A stretch of 23,017 nt of DNA, taken from IMG/VR virus record IMGVR_UViG_3300048591_001383, positions 1 through 23,017 of that record. One strand, written 5' to 3'. Under the pieces are notes generated by a model that searched no databases, was not told the origin of the DNA, and was given only the letters and a program-made list of their open reading frames with translations. The DNA comes from a virus. Positions 21,004 to 23,017 of this stretch are shown here, piece after piece (position 1 is the first letter of the stretch; every line of letters begins with the position of its first letter). A program made the translations under genes and the position numbers.

Positions 21004-21050
21004 AACCATGTTATGTTTTGGCACACTGAAAAGATCGACGAAAGGCAAGC

Positions 21051-23017
21051 ATGGATAAGAAAGTCATTGAACTTAATCAATATATAGACCGTGTTATTGA
21101 CCGTTATGATCAAGACATTGATCTAGCGCAAAAGGCTTTTGATTTTTCACGCGATGCCGAGCCAGGTGGAGCTGTTTCAAATGATCTTTGGAGCGAAGAA
21201 ATCAAGGCTTGGGCCGATATGCTTACGATCGAATCTCTCTTTTACACAGAGGATTGGGTCTTTATTCTTATCGATTTAATGGCCGGAAAAATAAGTTCAC
21301 AGCCGCTTTACGTCATGTCGCGGCGTATGGTCGACGGCAAAGAAGTCATAGATTATGCCGATGCGCATCCGTTAAACGAACTGATTTCTAGGCCAAATCC
21401 TTATCAGGATTATCATTCCTGGATGTATAGCGTTGTCGTTCAGTTTGGCCTTTTAGGTAACGCTATTCAGTGGTACTCGAAAGCTAATAACTGGCTTATT
21501 CCATTAAGAACCGCACTGACATCACTTGAATTCGATACGAATGGATCGCCTAAAAACTATCTTTATTCGGTTGAATCTGACAGCGACTTGCCCGATAGGA
21601 CCAGGAACAATGTTCAAGTTTATGCTTTAAATGAAATTATCCATTTTAGGCGTCCAAATCCATCATCTCTTGTTTGGGGATTATCGCCGTTTATTCCTGG
21701 TCGAAAGTCGATTTTATTTAACAGATATTCAAGTGATTATCTGAATGCGTTTTATCTTCGCCAAGCCACACCAGGCATGGTTTTGGAAATGGATAGGCAA
21801 GTAAACGAGCAGCAGGCTCTGCGTCAGCTTCGTTCATTTGAGCTCGCATATACCGGAAGGAAGAATCAACGCCGGACAATGCTGTTGCCAAAAGGTGTTA
21901 AAGCATCGCCTATGACACATACGATTGCTGATCAAAAACTTCTAGAACTTGTGAACATGAATCGTGAAACGATTCTTAATTTGTTTCGAGCTCCAAAACA
22001 TGAATTTGGTCTTCAAACCGCTGGCTCACTTGGGTCTGAGGAATATAAGATTGCGCTCCGTAACTTCTGGGAAGCAACCCTAATCCCAACTTGTAAGATC
22101 ATTGAAGGTGGTTTAAATCTTTTCTTTAAGCAACAACTTGGTCAAAATTTCTTTTTAAAATTCGACCTTTCCGGTGTCGAAGCTTTAAAAGACGATCAAA
22201 TGAAAAAGGCAACTCTTGCAAAAGAGATGCTAGCAGGCGGCTTATCGATTAACGAAGTTCGCGCCGACGTTTGGGAAAAACCAGCAATCGAAGGCGAAGA
22301 ATATGAAATGCCGTTTGTCGCAAAACCTGCTCAGTCAGCGGCACCTAGCTTTTTTTCTTTTCCATCGGTTCAACAGACTCCTGTTATTGAGGCGCCGAAA
22401 CAAAATAGACTTAAATCTATTTTAGATAGTCGTCGAAACGGTTGGCATGAGTCTTCAGTTAAAGCCCTAGATGAAATTGTTGAAGAAAAAGAAGGGAAAA
22501 ATCTTTTTAACGCGGCTCTTGAAACTCTTGTAGCCATGGCCGAGGTAGCTGCGCCGATCATTAAGCGAAACTTAAAAGAAGTAAAAGCCGCTGATATTCC
22601 ATCGAAAACTAAATTAAAACGCGATTTGCAAAAAGCGTTTAACGAGTTTGAAGAAGTTTGGGTCGACGAATATACGAAAACTTTGTCGTCTGTCGTAAAC
22701 CTTGGTTATGACCAGCAGCTTGATCTTGTTTTTAATGAGCAAGATAAGACCAAGATTGAGGCTCTTCGGGCCCGTGATGGAAACCGTCGTCGACTTTTAC
22801 TTGAAGAGCGTGGCTTAGAATCGTTTGCTAACATATCTAAGACCCATACAGAAAGAATCATGTCGGCCATTTCAGCGGGCGTTGAGGAGAAATTAACAGT
22901 CGATCAAATAGCTCGCCGCATTGCCGATACGTTTGCTGATCCTATTGCCATGAGAGCAAAAGCTGAAACGATTGCCAGGACGGAAACACTAACAGCAGCT
23001 TCTATTGGTCAATCGGC
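21051..23017 (+). CDS. Portal protein fused to Mu gpF-like head protein (3' end beyond window)
   Basis: The frame starts at ATG 21051 and is open to the window edge, at least 655 codons. Residues about 1-430 match HK97-type portal proteins: a tryptophan-rich head (DDLWSEEIKAWADML), PLNELISRPNPYQDYHSW, an IIHFRRPNP strand, and LFRAPKHEFGL. After a P/S-rich linker (about 425-445) comes a helical domain ending in RAKAETIARTETLTAASIG, the arginine-threonine-glutamate signature of the Mu F/SPP1 gp7 minor head family. The portal forms the dodecameric DNA channel; MuF proteins sit inside the head. Both usually are separate neighbouring genes; here no stop lies between them. Confidence 0.85.
   Translation, partial: MDKKVIELNQYIDRVIDRYDQDIDLAQKAFDFSRDAEPGGAVSNDLWSEEIKAWADMLTIESLFYTEDWVFILIDLMAGKISSQPLYVMSRRMVDGKEVIDYADAHPLNELISRPNPYQDYHSWMYSVVVQFGLLGNAIQWYSKANNWLIPLRTALTSLEFDTNGSPKNYLYSVESDSDLPDRTRNNVQVYALNEIIHFRRPNPSSLVWGLSPFIPGRKSILFNRYSSDYLNAFYLRQATPGMVLEMDRQVNEQQALRQLRSFELAYTGRKNQRRTMLLPKGVKASPMTHTIADQKLLELVNMNRETILNLFRAPKHEFGLQTAGSLGSEEYKIALRNFWEATLIPTCKIIEGGLNLFFKQQLGQNFFLKFDLSGVEALKDDQMKKATLAKEMLAGGLSINEVRADVWEKPAIEGEEYEMPFVAKPAQSAAPSFFSFPSVQQTPVIEAPKQNRLKSILDSRRNGWHESSVKALDEIVEEKEGKNLFNAALETLVAMAEVAAPIIKRNLKEVKAADIPSKTKLKRDLQKAFNEFEEVWVDEYTKTLSSVVNLGYDQQLDLVFNEQDKTKIEALRARDGNRRRLLLEERGLESFANISKTHTERIMSAISAGVEEKLTVDQIARRIADTFADPIAMRAKAETIARTETLTAASIGQS

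Overview
The window looks like about 23 kb of a tailed double-stranded DNA bacteriophage (Caudoviricetes). The phage assignment rests on a terminase small/large pair followed by a portal gene, a YqaJ/Sak4/SSB-like recombination set, a phage primase-helicase, lytic enzymes, and many tightly packed, overlapping small genes with AGGAG-type ribosome sites. No integrase or clear lysogeny module is visible. The host cannot be named from sequence alone. Both ends are open: a YqaJ-type nuclease gene is cut at the left edge and a portal fusion gene at the right edge.

Layout. (1) 1-2175: recombination module, with a leftward YqaJ exonuclease divergent from a small HTH gene, a Sak4-type ATPase and an SSB-like protein. 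(2) 2185-6571: small phage genes of mostly unknown function, plus a MazG-like pyrophosphohydrolase, a C5 cytosine methyltransferase with a second long reading frame laid over nearly its whole length, a 20-codon gene remnant and a GC-richer, hairpin-dense stretch without a convincing gene. (3) 6580-9058: an SH3b+M23 endopeptidase, a secreted clan GH-A-like glycosidase and two small proteins. (4) 9055-13630: replication genes, namely a degenerate MazG-like protein, an SF2 helicase, a VRR-NUC nuclease and a Toprim primase-helicase. (5) 13621-14129: non-coding, with eleven GTAAC/GTTAC motifs around an AT-rich core, a candidate replication origin. (6) 14130-17766: an AT-rich 7-deazaguanine DNA-modification operon (ParB-like, DpdA, QueC, QueD, QueE, FolE). 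(7) 17759-19133: small genes, mostly on the minus strand, including an unlisted 50-residue ribbon-helix-helix candidate. (8) 19206-end: packaging and head genes, where the portal is fused to a Mu gpF-like domain.

How it works together. FolE, QueD, QueE and QueC make preQ0 from GTP, and DpdA is expected to exchange guanine in DNA for it. No QueF and no amidotransferase domain are seen, so the simplest prediction is dPreQ0 in phage DNA, possibly steered by the ParB-like protein. The C5 methyltransferase would add a second, independent layer of protection. Base composition changes sharply between the replication genes (sampled lines about 60% GC) and the deazaguanine operon (sampled lines about 20-35% GC), which suggests separate histories.
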